A DNA stretch of 18,206 nucleotides from the NCBI GenBank assembly GCA_021787175.1, contig JAJYMF010000120.1:1-18206 (forward strand), read 5' to 3'. The notes beneath the pieces were generated by a model. It saw only the letters and a list, made by a program, of their open reading frames with translations, was not told where the DNA came from and did no database searches. Position 1 is the stretch's first letter, and each line of letters begins with the position of its first letter. Positions 1-7,913 of this stretch are shown here, in pieces. The stretch is from Pseudomonadota bacterium. Its GTDB lineage: Bacteria; Pseudomonadota; Gammaproteobacteria; Xanthomonadales; Rhodanobacteraceae. The translations under genes and the position numbers were made by a program.

Positions 1-121
1 GCAGGGAAACCACGGGATACGGACACGGCACAACCGCCACCGGCGTGGGACCGGAAGCCGACGGCGGAGTTCCTCACCAAGCCACCGCGGGGCGCGGCAG
101 CGTTCAGCCGCGAGCGCTTTA

Positions 122-151
122 GGGAAGGTCTGAACAGGTTCAGACCTTCCC
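122..151. repeat. Perfect 14-bp inverted repeat
   Basis: GGGAAGGTCTGAAC (122-135) is followed after AG by its exact reverse complement (138-151). The core TCTGAACA reappears inverted at about 279-300 (TGTTCAGAG), so the two probably belong to one dispersed intergenic repeat family. No T-run follows on either strand. Confidence 0.85.
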
Positions 152-219
152 CACAGGCCATGGATGGCTTGTCGCGCATCGAGCACGCAGGTGCTTGATG
201 CAGCGTAGCCGAATCCGGA

Positions 220-238
220 CCCCGGATCAGGTCCGGGG
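220..238. repeat. Small palindrome, 7-bp stem
   Basis: CCCCGGA (220-226), loop TCAGG, then TCCGGGG (232-238). Pairing is perfect. It lies between two other palindromes and looks like part of a composite intergenic repeat. Confidence 0.75.
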
Positions 239-265
239 CAGGCTCGCGCCGGACTCGGCGCCCTC

Positions 266-286
266 ACAAGTCCAGGACGGACTTGT
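266..286. repeat. Small palindrome, 8-bp stem, beside the peptidase stop codon
   Basis: ACAAGTCC (266-273), loop AGGAC, GGACTTGT (279-286). It begins 11 bp beyond the stop codon of the minus-strand peptidase gene, where an mRNA 3'-end hairpin could form. It lacks a U-run, so it may protect or shape the 3' end rather than terminate. Confidence 0.75.
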
Positions 287-296
287 TCAGAGTTCC

Positions 297-1619
297 TCAG
301 GGCACGATCGCGGCGGCGACCGGCGCGTCGTCGACCGATGCGGCCAGCACGCCGTGCAGCGCGCTGCGAAAGGCGTGGAAGCGCGCCAGTTCGCTGCCGT
401 CGAGCTGCACCGGCGTGATCACCTCGCGGCGCAGCAGCACCGGGTTGGCCTCGACGTCGGCCTCGGCGTCGGTCGCCTGCGTCTCGATGCGCAGCGGATC
501 GATGCGCTTGCCGCTCTCCCACAGCTCGAGATACAGATGCGGTCCGGTCGAAAGCCCCGAACTGCCGACATAGCCGATCACCTGCCCCGCCCGCACGAAC
601 TCGCCGTCGTGCAGGCCGCGGGCGTAGCGCACCATGTGGCCATAGCGCGTGCGCACGTCGGGCGCGTGGCGCACCTCGACCATGCGGCCGTAGTAGCCGT
701 GCCAGCCGACGAAGTCGACGCGGCCGTCGGCGACGGCGCGGATCGGCGTGCCCATCGGCGCGGCGAAGTCGACGCCCTTGTGGAACTCGGGCCGGTGCAG
801 CACCGGGTTGGTGCGCCAGCCCCAGCCCGAGGTCAGCCGCGCGTCCGGCACCGGTTCGACCAGCGGCAGCGGCATCACGCCCTGGCCCTCGGCATCGACC
901 AGCAGGCTGCGCCCGTGCGCATCGGTGAAGCGGAACAGACGGTGCTCGTGGCCGGCGGCATAGATGGTCAGCTGCGCCAGCTGGGCATCGCTGGTGTCGG
1001 GGTTGCCGAAAAACAGCGCGCTGACGATCGCGCCCGGCGGCAGCGGCGACGGCAGGCGCTGGTCGCGATCCAGCCAGCTGGTGATGGCGCGCGCCAGCAG
1101 CGGCGAGACGTGATGCGTCACCAGCGAGTCGGCCAGCGAATTGGCCACGGTGAAGGACAGATGCTGCGGCGTGCCCTGCGGCAGCAGCGGCGCCACGACG
1201 TCGGTCCGGACCCGGGCGTCCTCCGCGGGCGCGGCGGCTTCCACGATCGCGCGGCGCAGATGATGCCGAATCGCCGGCTCGTCCGTGCCCAGCACCAGCC
1301 GGCCGCGACGCTGGCCATGCAGAATCTCGATCCGCACCAGACGGGTGCCGTGCGCGGTGTGCACGATGCAGCCCTCGACGCGGTCGCCCGGACGCAGCGC
1401 GGCCGCCGGCTCGCGGGCCGCGACGCGGCGGCCCCACTCGAAGGCCTGGCTGCGGGCAAGGCCCCAGCGGGCCAGCAGCACGTCGAGGGTTTCGCCCTTG
1501 CGTACCGTGGTGCGCGCCGGCAGGCAGCCGGCACGGGCGGGAGCGGCAAAGACGAGGCTGCAGGTGCAGCCGGCAATCAGGGCAAACGCAACGGCAAGGA
1601 CGCGTCGGAACGGGCGCAT
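297..1619 (-). CDS. Exported M23-family (LytM-type) peptidase with an altered zinc site
   Basis: A 440-residue protein of the M23 metallopeptidase family, whose members cut peptide cross-links in peptidoglycan. The N-terminus has an arginine-rich start, a hydrophobic segment and an APARA-G signal-peptidase-like site near residue 30; LIAGC at 14-18 is a weaker lipobox reading. Residues 35-85 resemble a LysM/OapA-type wall-binding region. The LytM domain occupies about 255-380: HKGVD (H280, D284), YGH (H328) and STGPHLYLEL (H361). In active enzymes the last motif is HxH and its second His binds zinc; here residue 363 is Tyr (codon at 531-533), while the other three motif histidines and D284 are kept. 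The protein may therefore be inactive or regulatory, as EnvC/NlpD-type LytM proteins are, or use Tyr as a substitute. The family call is firm; the activity is open. Confidence 0.9.
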   Translation of the reverse strand: MRPFRRVLAVAFALIAGCTCSLVFAAPARAGCLPARTTVRKGETLDVLLARWGLARSQAFEWGRRVAAREPAAALRPGDRVEGCIVHTAHGTRLVRIEILHGQRRGRLVLGTDEPAIRHHLRRAIVEAAAPAEDARVRTDVVAPLLPQGTPQHLSFTVANSLADSLVTHHVSPLLARAITSWLDRDQRLPSPLPPGAIVSALFFGNPDTSDAQLAQLTIYAAGHEHRLFRFTDAHGRSLLVDAEGQGVMPLPLVEPVPDARLTSGWGWRTNPVLHRPEFHKGVDFAAPMGTPIRAVADGRVDFVGWHGYYGRMVEVRHAPDVRTRYGHMVRYARGLHDGEFVRAGQVIGYVGSSGLSTGPHLYLELWESGKRIDPLRIETQATDAEADVEANPVLLRREVITPVQLDGSELARFHAFRSALHGVLAASVDDAPVAAAIVP

Positions 1620-1788
1620 CGGGCGGATTCCTCTCTCGGCGCGGACCCGTACATGGCAGGCCCGTCGCGGGTACGTGCCCGGATGTTTCCTTCCCCCGGG
1701 GCAGCGTTCCTTTATACGGGCGCCCCGTTACGTGAGCGTTAGATGAAGCTCACGCCCGGTTTACGATTCGTTACCTGGCGGCACCGGC
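1620..1788. promoter_or_regulatory. Spacer with probable promoter region of the M23 peptidase gene
   Basis: This 169-bp gap separates two minus-strand genes and is more AT-rich near 1711-1770 than its surroundings. Read on the minus strand it holds TATAAA (complement of 1711-1716), a plausible -10, without a convincing -35. A perfect 7-bp inverted repeat (CGTGAGC 1731-1737, GCTCACG 1748-1754) lies just upstream and could be an operator or a weak terminator of the reductase gene. No protein is called. Confidence 0.3.
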
Positions 1789-2532
1789 TCAGCGCGATGA
1801 GACGTACTTCTCGCGCCGGATATGGGGGATCGGCAGACCGGCCTGCTTCAGGGCCTCGAAGGTCTGGTCGACCATGTCGGGATTGCCGCACAGATAGGCG
1901 ATGTCGCCGGCCGGGTCCGGCGCCAGTTCCGGCAGGACGGCCTGCACGTAGCCGAGGCGATCGTGCGGACGCGGCTGCGACCGCGCGCCGCGGCTGAGGC
2001 AGGGGACGAAGCGGAACCGCGGTTGCATCCGGGCGAAAGCTTCAAACTCCTCGCCGTAGAGCAGCTCCGCTTCGCTGCGCGCGCCGTAGAGCAGGGCGAC
2101 TTCGATACCGCGACGCTCGATCGCGGCAGCCAGCTGCGGCAGCATCGCGCGATACGGCGTCACGCCGGTGCCGGTGGCGATCAGCAGGTAGCGGCGGTTG
2201 GCGTCGCCGTCCATCAGGATGAAGCGCCCGTAAGGCCCGCTGGCTTCGATCGTGCCGCCTTCGGGCAGCGCCGACAGCAGCGCCGTCGCGGCGCCGCCGT
2301 CCACGTAGCTGACCGCGATCTCGATCCGCCGCACCGCTCCGCCGTCGGCCACCGTCGCCACCGAATAGCTGCGCTTGGTCGGCTTGCCGTCGGCATAGTG
2401 GAAATGGATCTGCACGAACTGGCCCGGCACGAAGACGAACGGCTGGCCGTCGGCGCGTTCGAAGGCCATGTGGCGGACGGCGGGCGCGAGCATGTGGCTG
2501 TGCGCGAGGCGCAGGGTGAAGTGGTCGGCCAT
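1789..2532 (-). CDS. Ferredoxin/flavodoxin-NADP+ reductase-like flavoprotein
   Basis: A 247-residue cytoplasmic flavoprotein of the ferredoxin-NADP reductase superfamily, which moves electrons between NAD(P)H and a protein carrier through FAD. The N-terminal barrel carries the FAD motif RSYS (54-57) after a PGQFVQI strand. GPYGRF (99-104) is the second flavin-binding segment. The nucleotide domain has the pyrophosphate-binding motif ATGTGVTPYRAM (119-130) and CGNP (215-218). The protein ends REKYVSSR, a short tail like bacterial FNRs. No plant-type 2Fe-2S cysteine cluster is fused to it, so the redox partner is separate. The length fits bacterial Fpr proteins (about 250 residues). It is divergent from yadG across only 50 bp. 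The exact substrate, and Fpr versus a flavin reductase (Fre/UbiB-type), cannot be settled from sequence. Confidence 0.85.
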   Translation of the reverse strand: MADHFTLRLAHSHMLAPAVRHMAFERADGQPFVFVPGQFVQIHFHYADGKPTKRSYSVATVADGGAVRRIEIAVSYVDGGAATALLSALPEGGTIEASGPYGRFILMDGDANRRYLLIATGTGVTPYRAMLPQLAAAIERRGIEVALLYGARSEAELLYGEEFEAFARMQPRFRFVPCLSRGARSQPRPHDRLGYVQAVLPELAPDPAGDIAYLCGNPDMVDQTFEALKQAGLPIPHIRREKYVSSR

Positions 2533-2582
2533 GGGATCCGCAGTCGGGCTGGCAGGCTGGGGCCGATATACTAGCGGTTTGC
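2533..2582. promoter_or_regulatory. Compact divergent promoter region, reductase / yadG
   Basis: Fifty base pairs separate the two divergent start codons. The plus strand has a good -10, TATACT (2567-2572), and the same AT patch reads TATATC on the minus strand, so one melting site may serve both genes. No clear -35 is seen for either. From the plus -10, transcription would begin near 2579, only a few bases before the ATG at 2583. Confidence 0.4.
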
Positions 2583-3529
<947 letters not shown>

Positions 3530-3533
<4 letters not shown>

Positions 3534-4303
3534 ACGCGCGCGAGCAATGGGTGGCGCTGGGCACCATCGTGCGCCGCGAGGTGATGCGCATCCTGCGCAT
3601 CTGGGGCCAGACCCTGATGCCGCCGGCGATCACGATGACGCTGTACTTTTTGATCTTCGGCACCCTGATCGGCAGCCGCATCGGCACCCTGCACGGCTAC
3701 ACCTACATGCAGTACATCACCCCGGGCCTGGTGATGATGAGCGTGATCACCAACAGCTACGGCAACATCACCAGCTCGTTCTTCGGCGCCAAGTTCGGCC
3801 GCTACGTCGAGGAGATGCTGGTGTCGCCGATGCCGCCGCTGGTGATCCTCGGCGGCTACGTGCTCGGCGCGGTGCTGCGCGGGCTGCTGGTCGGCGCGAT
3901 CGTGCTGGGTCTGTCGCTGTTCTTCACCCACCTCACCGTGGTCAATCCGTGGGTGACCGCGAGCAGCGTGCTGCTGGCCTCGGTGGTGTTCTCGCTGGCC
4001 GGTTTCATCAACGCGGTCTACGCGCGCAAGTTCGACGACATCGCCCTGGTGCCGACCTTCGTGCTGACCCCGCTGACCTACCTCGGCGGCGTGTTCTATT
4101 CGGTCGACCAGCTGCCGGCGCCGTGGCGCGGGATCTCGCACGCCAATCCCATCCTGTACATGGTCAGCGCCTTCCGCGACGGCATGCTCGGCGCCGGCGA
4201 CATCGCGCTGGGGCCGGCCTATGCGGTGATGCTCGGTCTGATGCTGGTGCTGGGCTGGGTGGCGATCACCCTGCTCAAACGCGGCGTCGGCCTGCGCAGC
4301 TGA
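3530..4303 (+). CDS. yadH: ABC-2 type exporter, membrane permease subunit (YadH family)
   Basis: A 257-residue inner-membrane permease with about six hydrophobic segments and a cytoplasmic N-terminus. It pairs with the ATPase encoded just upstream. Diagnostic runs are ITMTLYFLIFGTLIGSRIG near residues 35-55, MQYITPGLVMMSVITNSYGN, FSLAGFINAVYARKFDDI, and VPTFVLTPLTYLGGVFYS, the conserved ABC-2 signature shared with YadH and related drug or polysaccharide exporters. Its length is that of E. coli YadH (256). The ATG overlaps the yadG stop, and the GGAGG of the preceding codons (3521-3525) serves as its ribosome binding site. The last residues (KRGVGLRS) also match the family ending. No U-rich terminator follows on the plus strand; the hairpin at 4343-4373 points the other way. 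Confidence 0.92.
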
Positions 4304-4331
4304 GCGGTGCGCGGGCGTAACGCCGAAGCCG

Positions 4332-4373
4332 AAAAAGAAAAAGCCCCGAAGGCCAGGGGGAAGCCTTCGGGGC
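4332..4373 (-). terminator. Strong intrinsic terminator (minus strand)
   Basis: An 11-bp perfect stem GCCCCGAAGGC/GCCTTCGGGGC (4343-4353 and 4363-4373) with a 9-nt loop is followed on the minus strand by TTTTTCTTTTT (4342-4332). It ends the candidate sRNA and any read-through from polA. On the plus strand no T-run follows, so it is not a good terminator for yadGH. Confidence 0.9.
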
Positions 4374-4466
4374 CGGGGATGGAACAAGACCCGGGGAGAG
4401 GCCTTGCTCCGTGCGACCGGATCCAGGGGAGGGGATCGTGGCCGCGATGGACGCCGTTGCGTGCGT
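4334..4466 (-). ncRNA. Candidate small RNA with three C-rich hairpin loops, sX13-like
   Basis: Read on the minus strand, three successive stem-loops can be drawn, each with a C-rich loop. The first is GATCC/GGATC (4437-4433 with 4424-4420) around CCTCCCCT. The second is an 8-bp stem with one G-U pair (4410-4403 with 4388-4381) around a 14-nt loop containing CCTCTCCCC. The third is an 11-bp terminator stem (4373-4363 with 4353-4343) around TTCCCCCTG, followed by TTTTTCTTTTT. Such loops can bind Shine-Dalgarno-like G-rich mRNA sites. From memory, Xanthomonas sX13 (about 115 nt) lies beside polA and has the same plan, and Spot 42 and ErsA genes also sit next to polA. The 5' end is uncertain: TAAGAT (4477-4472) could start it near 4465, while a better promoter upstream would start it near 4513. 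No open reading frame here looks coding. Confidence 0.7.
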
Positions 4467-4519
4467 CCGAAATCTTAGATGGGCTCGCAGCGGCGAAAGT
4501 TCAACGGGCTTCCGCAAAA

Positions 4520-4547
4520 AATTTATTCGGCGTTCATCGGCTGGCAA
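4520..4547 (-). promoter_or_regulatory. Candidate sigma70 promoter for the sRNA
   Basis: Minus strand: -35 TTGCCA (complement of 4542-4547, 5 of 6 to consensus), 16-bp spacer, -10 TAAATT (complement of 4520-4525, 4 of 6). It lies in an AT-rich island just past the polA stop codon. Transcription would start near 4513 and give an RNA of about 180 nt to the terminator. A 6-bp hairpin (4449-4454 with 4463-4468) would then sit in its 5' part. Confidence 0.4.
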
Positions 4548-4583
4548 ATCAGCGGTTTGCGCCTTGTCACCGCCGCCCCGGCT

Positions 4584-7352
4584 TCAATGCGCCTGATCCC
4601 AGTTGGCGCCCGCGCCGACATCGACCACCAGCGGCACTGCGAGTTCGGCGGCGGCGCTCATGCGCGCGCCGACCTCGCTGCGCACGGCCTCCACGGCGTC
4701 CGCGCGCACTTCCAGCACCAGCTCGTCGTGGACCTGCAGCAGCAGGTGGGAGTCCTCGCGTTTCTCCAGCCAAGCATCCACCGCGATCATCGCGCGCTTG
4801 ATGATGTCGGCGGCGGTGCCCTGCATCGGCGCGTTGATCGCGGCGCGTTCGGCGCCGGCGCGGCTGGCGGCGTTGCGGGCGCGAATGTTCTCCAGGTACA
4901 GCCGGCGCCCGAACAGGGTCTCGACGTAACCGTCCCGCGCCGCGCGCTCGCGGGTGGCGTCCATGAAGGCGCGCACGCCGGGGTAGCGGGCAAAGTAGCG
5001 GTTCATGTACTCCTGCGCCTCGTTGCGGCCGATGCCCAGCTGGCGTGCCAGGCCGAACGCGCTCATGCCGTACATCAGGCCGAAGTTGATCGCCTTGGCC
5101 GCGCGGCGCTCGTTGCCATCGACCGTATCGGGCGTCTTGCCGAACACCTCGGCAGCAGTGGCGCGGTGCACGTCCAGCCCGGCGCGAAAGGCGCCCAGCA
5201 GGCCCTCGTCGCCCGACAGGTGCGCCATGATGCGCAACTCGATCTGCGAGTAGTCGGCGGCCAGGATCACCCAGCCCGGCGGCGCGATGAAGGCCTGGCG
5301 GATGCGCCGGCCGTCGTCGGTGCGAATCGGGATGTTCTGCAGGTTGGGATCGGACGAACTCAGCCGCCCGGTGCCGGCGACCGCCTGGTGATAGCTGGTG
5401 TGCACGCGGCCGGTCTCGGGGTTGACCATCTCCGGCAGCTTCTCGGTGTAGGTCGAGCGCAGCTTGGCCAGCCCGCGATACTCGAGGATCAGCCGCGGCA
5501 GTTCGTGCTGGTCGGCGATGGCCTCCAGCGCCTCCTCGTTGGTCGAGGGCTGCCCGGTCGGGGTCTTCAGCACGGCCGGCAGCTGCAGCTCGTCGAACAG
5601 CAGCGCCTGCAGCTGCTTGGGCGAGTCGAGGTTGAACTCGCGCCCGGCGATCGCGACCGCACGCCGCTCCGCCTCGTGCATGCGCCGCGCCAGATCGGCG
5701 CTCTGGCGCTTGAGTTCGGCGACGTCGATCAGCACGCCGCGCCGCTCCATGCGCGCCAGCACCGGTACCAGCGGCAGCTCGATCTCGCGATAGACGCGCG
5801 CCAGCGCCGGCACGCCCTCGAGTCGCGGCCACAGCGCATGGTGCAGGCGCAGGGTGATGTCGGCGTCCTCGGCGGCGTAGCGGCAGGCGGTGTCGAGATC
5901 GACCGCGGCGAACGGGATCTGCTTGGCGCCCTTGCCGGCGACGTCGCTGTACTTGACCGTGGTGTAACCGAGGTAGTGCGCGGCCAGAGTGTCCATGTCG
6001 TGGCGCGTCGCGGTGGCGTTCCAGACGTAGGACTCGAGCATGCTGTCGTGGGCGAATCCCGCCAGCGCGATGCCGTGGCGCGCCAGCACGTTGAGGTCGT
6101 ACTTGATGTGCTGGCCCAGCTTGGGCCGCTGCGGGTCCTCGAGGATGGGCTTGAGCGCAGCCAGCGTCGCCGCGCGATCGAGCTGCGCCGGCACGCCCGG
6201 ATAGTCGTGCGCCAGCGGTACGTAGGCGGCGTGGCCGGGTTCGATCGCGAAGGACACGCCGACGATGTCCGCGCGCGTCGCGTCGAGGCTGGTGGTCTCG
6301 GTGTCGAAGCTGATCAGCGCCGCCGCGCGCAGCTTCACCAGCCAGCCGTCGAGTTGCTCCACCGTCGTCACCAGCTCGTAGGCACCGGGCGCAGCCAGGG
6401 CGGGATCGGGCGGTGCGTCGCGGGAAAGGGGGTCAGAGCCCGTTTCGCCGCGGTCTGACTCGGGAACCCGAGGCGTGTCGCGCGAAACGGGCGCTGACCG
6501 CTTTTCGGACCCCTTTTCGAGATCCTTCAGCGCTGCATTGAAGCCGTAGCGGGCATACAGCGCGCGCAACACCTCGGCGTCGCGCGGCCGTGGCGCGAGA
6601 TCGATCGGCGCCTGCTCCAGCACGACATCGGTCTTGATCGTGGCCAGCTGGCGCGACAGCGGCAGCCGCGGCAGCGCGGCGCGCAGGTTTTCGCCGACTT
6701 TTCCGCCGATGGCGCCGGCATGGGCCATCACGCCATCCAGCGAGTCGTACTGCTGCAGCCACCGGGCCGCGGTCTTGGGGCCGCACTTGTCGACGCCCGG
6801 AATGTTGTCGACGCTGTCGCCCATCAGCGCCAGCAGATCGACGATGCGCTCCGGCGGCACGCCGAACTTCTCGATCACGCCGGCGCGGTCGGTGGTGGTG
6901 CCGCTCATGGTGTTGACCAGGCGCACGTGCGGACCGACCAGCTGGGCGAAGTCCTTGTCGCCGGTGGAGATGGTCACGTCGATGCCGGCGGCGGCGGCCT
7001 GCGTCGCCAGCGTGCCGATGACGTCGTCGGCCTCGACGCCGGGCACGCGCAGGATCGGCAGGCCCAGCGCCTGCACGATCGCCAGCATCGGCTCGAGCTG
7101 CGCGCGCAGCTCGTCGGGCATCGGCGCGCGGTTGGCCTTGTAGTCCGCATAGAGTTCGTCGCGGAAGGTCGGCCCGGAGGCATCGACCACGAAGGCGGCA
7201 TAGTCGGGCCTGGCCGCCAGCGTCGCGCGCAGCATGTTGACCACGCCGAACAGCGCGCCGGTCGGTTCGCCCGCCGGACTGCTCAGCGGCGGCAGCGCGT
7301 GGAAGGCGCGATAAAGGTAGGACGAGCCGTCGATCAGGGTCAGCGTGGACAT
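4584..7352 (-). CDS. polA: DNA polymerase I
   Basis: A full-length, 922-residue DNA polymerase I for Okazaki fragment maturation and repair. Domain 1 (1-280) is the 5' nuclease: DGSSYLYRAFHALP, GVEADDVIGTLA (106-116), STGDKDF (129-135) and the helix-hairpin-helix IPGVDKCGPKTA. Domain 2 (about 325-515) is a 3'-5' exonuclease that looks active: D350/E352 (FDTET), D419, and Y492-x3-D496. Domain 3 is the polymerase: motif A AADYSQIELR (D700), motif B RRAAKAINFGLMYG (749-762), motif C QVHDELV (D876). I chose ATG 7352 because MSTLTLIDGSSYLYRAFH begins as family members do; the frame stays open upstream but that part is arginine-rich junk. The linker, residues 283-310, is encoded by a large in-frame palindrome (6424-6506), a probable repeat insertion. 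A DUF2782 gene is divergent upstream, and an sRNA candidate follows downstream. Confidence 0.97.
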   Translation of the reverse strand: MSTLTLIDGSSYLYRAFHALPPLSSPAGEPTGALFGVVNMLRATLAARPDYAAFVVDASGPTFRDELYADYKANRAPMPDELRAQLEPMLAIVQALGLPILRVPGVEADDVIGTLATQAAAAGIDVTISTGDKDFAQLVGPHVRLVNTMSGTTTDRAGVIEKFGVPPERIVDLLALMGDSVDNIPGVDKCGPKTAARWLQQYDSLDGVMAHAGAIGGKVGENLRAALPRLPLSRQLATIKTDVVLEQAPIDLAPRPRDAEVLRALYARYGFNAALKDLEKGSEKRSAPVSRDTPRVPESDRGETGSDPLSRDAPPDPALAAPGAYELVTTVEQLDGWLVKLRAAALISFDTETTSLDATRADIVGVSFAIEPGHAAYVPLAHDYPGVPAQLDRAATLAALKPILEDPQRPKLGQHIKYDLNVLARHGIALAGFAHDSMLESYVWNATATRHDMDTLAAHYLGYTTVKYSDVAGKGAKQIPFAAVDLDTACRYAAEDADITLRLHHALWPRLEGVPALARVYREIELPLVPVLARMERRGVLIDVAELKRQSADLARRMHEAERRAVAIAGREFNLDSPKQLQALLFDELQLPAVLKTPTGQPSTNEEALEAIADQHELPRLILEYRGLAKLRSTYTEKLPEMVNPETGRVHTSYHQAVAGTGRLSSSDPNLQNIPIRTDDGRRIRQAFIAPPGWVILAADYSQIELRIMAHLSGDEGLLGAFRAGLDVHRATAAEVFGKTPDTVDGNERRAAKAINFGLMYGMSAFGLARQLGIGRNEAQEYMNRYFARYPGVRAFMDATRERAARDGYVETLFGRRLYLENIRARNAASRAGAERAAINAPMQGTAADIIKRAMIAVDAWLEKREDSHLLLQVHDELVLEVRADAVEAVRSEVGARMSAAAELAVPLVVDVGAGANWDQAH
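6424..6506. repeat. Palindromic element inside polA, in frame
   Basis: Arms GGTCAGAGCCCGTTTCGC (6431-6448) and GCGAAACGGGCGCTGACC (6482-6499) pair at 17 of 18 positions. Pairing extends outward to 6424 and 6506 with a few mismatches. A third perfect pair, CTCGGG/CCCGAG (6459-6464 and 6467-6472), shares the same centre at 6465, so the whole unit is one nested palindrome. It encodes polA residues of about 283-310, between the 5' nuclease and exonuclease domains. It resembles a dispersed intergenic repeat that landed in a tolerant linker. Confidence 0.8.
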
Positions 7353-7426
7353 GAACGGATTCTCGCACGCGGCCCGCCGGCGCCGGCGCCGGGGATTACC
7401 ATGAAAGACCCGCTCCGGAGCCCGCC
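7353..7426. promoter_or_regulatory. Divergent promoter region, polA / DUF2782 gene
   Basis: Seventy-four base pairs separate the two divergent starts. A GC palindrome (GCCGGCGCCGGCGCC, about 7379-7393) occupies the middle. A weak plus-strand -10, TACCAT, lies at 7397-7402. GGAG at 7417-7420, six bases before the ATG, is the ribosome binding site of the DUF2782 gene. No strong promoter is evident by eye for polA. Confidence 0.35.
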
Positions 7427-7834
7427 ATGAAACCCATTGTCCGATTCGCTGCCGCGCTGACCTGCGCCGTCGTCCTGCCGCTGGCGGCGCAGACGGCGCC
7501 GCCCGCCAGCGTGCCGCCACCGCCCGGCCTCGACGACCCCGGCGTCAGCCCCGCACCACCGGCCCGCAGCGCCAGCGTGTTCCCGCGCGCCGCGCTGCGT
7601 CACGACGAGCGCGACCTGCGCGGCGAGCCGCCGCCGACCATGGACGTGCGCAAACACGACGGCGACACGATCCAGGAATATCGCGTGGCGGGGCGCGTCA
7701 CCATGATCCGCATCATCCCCCGGCATGGCCCGGTGCAGACCTTCTACGCCGACCCGCAGGGCCGACTGATTCCCGATCCGCGCGAGGGCCCGGTGCAGCC
7801 GGTGTATTACACGCTCTACACCTGGAAGCACTGA
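7427..7834 (+). CDS. DUF2782 family exported protein
   Basis: A 135-residue protein of unknown function. Residues 1-21 form a clean signal peptide (MKPIVRF, a hydrophobic core, then LAAQTA), followed by a proline/alanine-rich stretch (22-50) that is probably disordered. The conserved part is the C-terminal half: GDTIQEYRVAGRVTMIRIIPRHGPVQTFY, then GRLIPDPREGPVQPVYYTLYTWK. This is the DUF2782 pattern, small periplasmic proteins of Pseudomonas, Xanthomonas and relatives, often next to polA or thrB. The start ATG has GGAG six bases upstream. It is divergent from polA and convergent with purH. No catalytic residues stand out, so no function is assigned. The neighbourhood suggests only conserved synteny, not a role in replication. 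Confidence 0.85.
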   Translation: MKPIVRFAAALTCAVVLPLAAQTAPPASVPPPPGLDDPGVSPAPPARSASVFPRAALRHDERDLRGEPPPTMDVRKHDGDTIQEYRVAGRVTMIRIIPRHGPVQTFYADPQGRLIPDPREGPVQPVYYTLYTWKH

Positions 7835-7873
7835 TTCGCCGCCACGGCCGCGCTGTGCGCGCATTCCAGTGCG

Positions 7874-7913
7874 GTCATCCTGAAGCCAGACCCTTCGCTG
7901 CGCTCAGGGTGAC
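7874..7913. repeat. Short palindromic intergenic repeat (the CHPERSEGS-encoding type)
   Basis: GTCATCCTGA (7874-7883) and TCAGGGTGAC (7904-7913) pair at 9 of 10 positions, flanking CCTTCGCTGCGC. The minus strand translates to CHPERSEGS, a hallmark of a very widespread bacterial intergenic repeat. It lies between the convergent ends of the DUF2782 gene and purH and could help end both transcripts. The rest of 7835-8003 holds only GC-rich palindromic scraps and a T6 run at 7991-7996; I see no gene. Confidence 0.75.

Larger units (their letters stand above)
1..296. other. Intergenic stretch of small palindromes, no recognisable gene
   Basis: No gene is recognised here. One plus-strand frame is open from base 1 to a stop at 196-198, but its translation is not familiar and its last third runs through a palindrome, so I do not call it a gene. 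Bases 1-120 could hold the tail of an unseen neighbour, but the frames are too short to decide. From about 121 the DNA becomes a string of palindromes, listed separately, that run up to the stop codon of the peptidase gene at 297. None has a following T-run, so a classical terminator for that gene is not evident. Confidence 0.6.

Noticed and set aside
1..198. Open plus-strand frame from the window edge to a stop at 196-198, possibly the tail of a gene
   Set aside because: The translation is not recognisable and the last part runs through a palindrome; too short to support a coding call.
195..1742. Long plus-strand frame of 515 codons opposite the M23 peptidase
   Set aside because: It is antisense to a gene with clear family motifs, and its composition (Arg, Gly, Ala, Gln, His) is what a GC-rich shadow frame gives.
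4343..4373. Terminator for yadGH on the plus strand
   Set aside because: The stem is followed by CGGGG on the plus strand; the T-run occurs only on the minus strand.
4275..4547. 90-codon minus-strand frame downstream of polA
   Set aside because: It overlaps the three hairpins and terminator of the sRNA candidate, has no ribosome binding site and no recognisable protein motif.
4479..6458. Long plus-strand open frame opposite polA (659 codons)
   Set aside because: PolA motifs on the minus strand are unambiguous; the plus-strand translation is low-complexity with no family match.
7401..7430. Nine-codon leader peptide (MKDPLRSPP) whose stop overlaps the DUF2782 start
   Set aside because: No ribosome binding site before it, and the sequence upstream is the polA promoter region; most likely chance.
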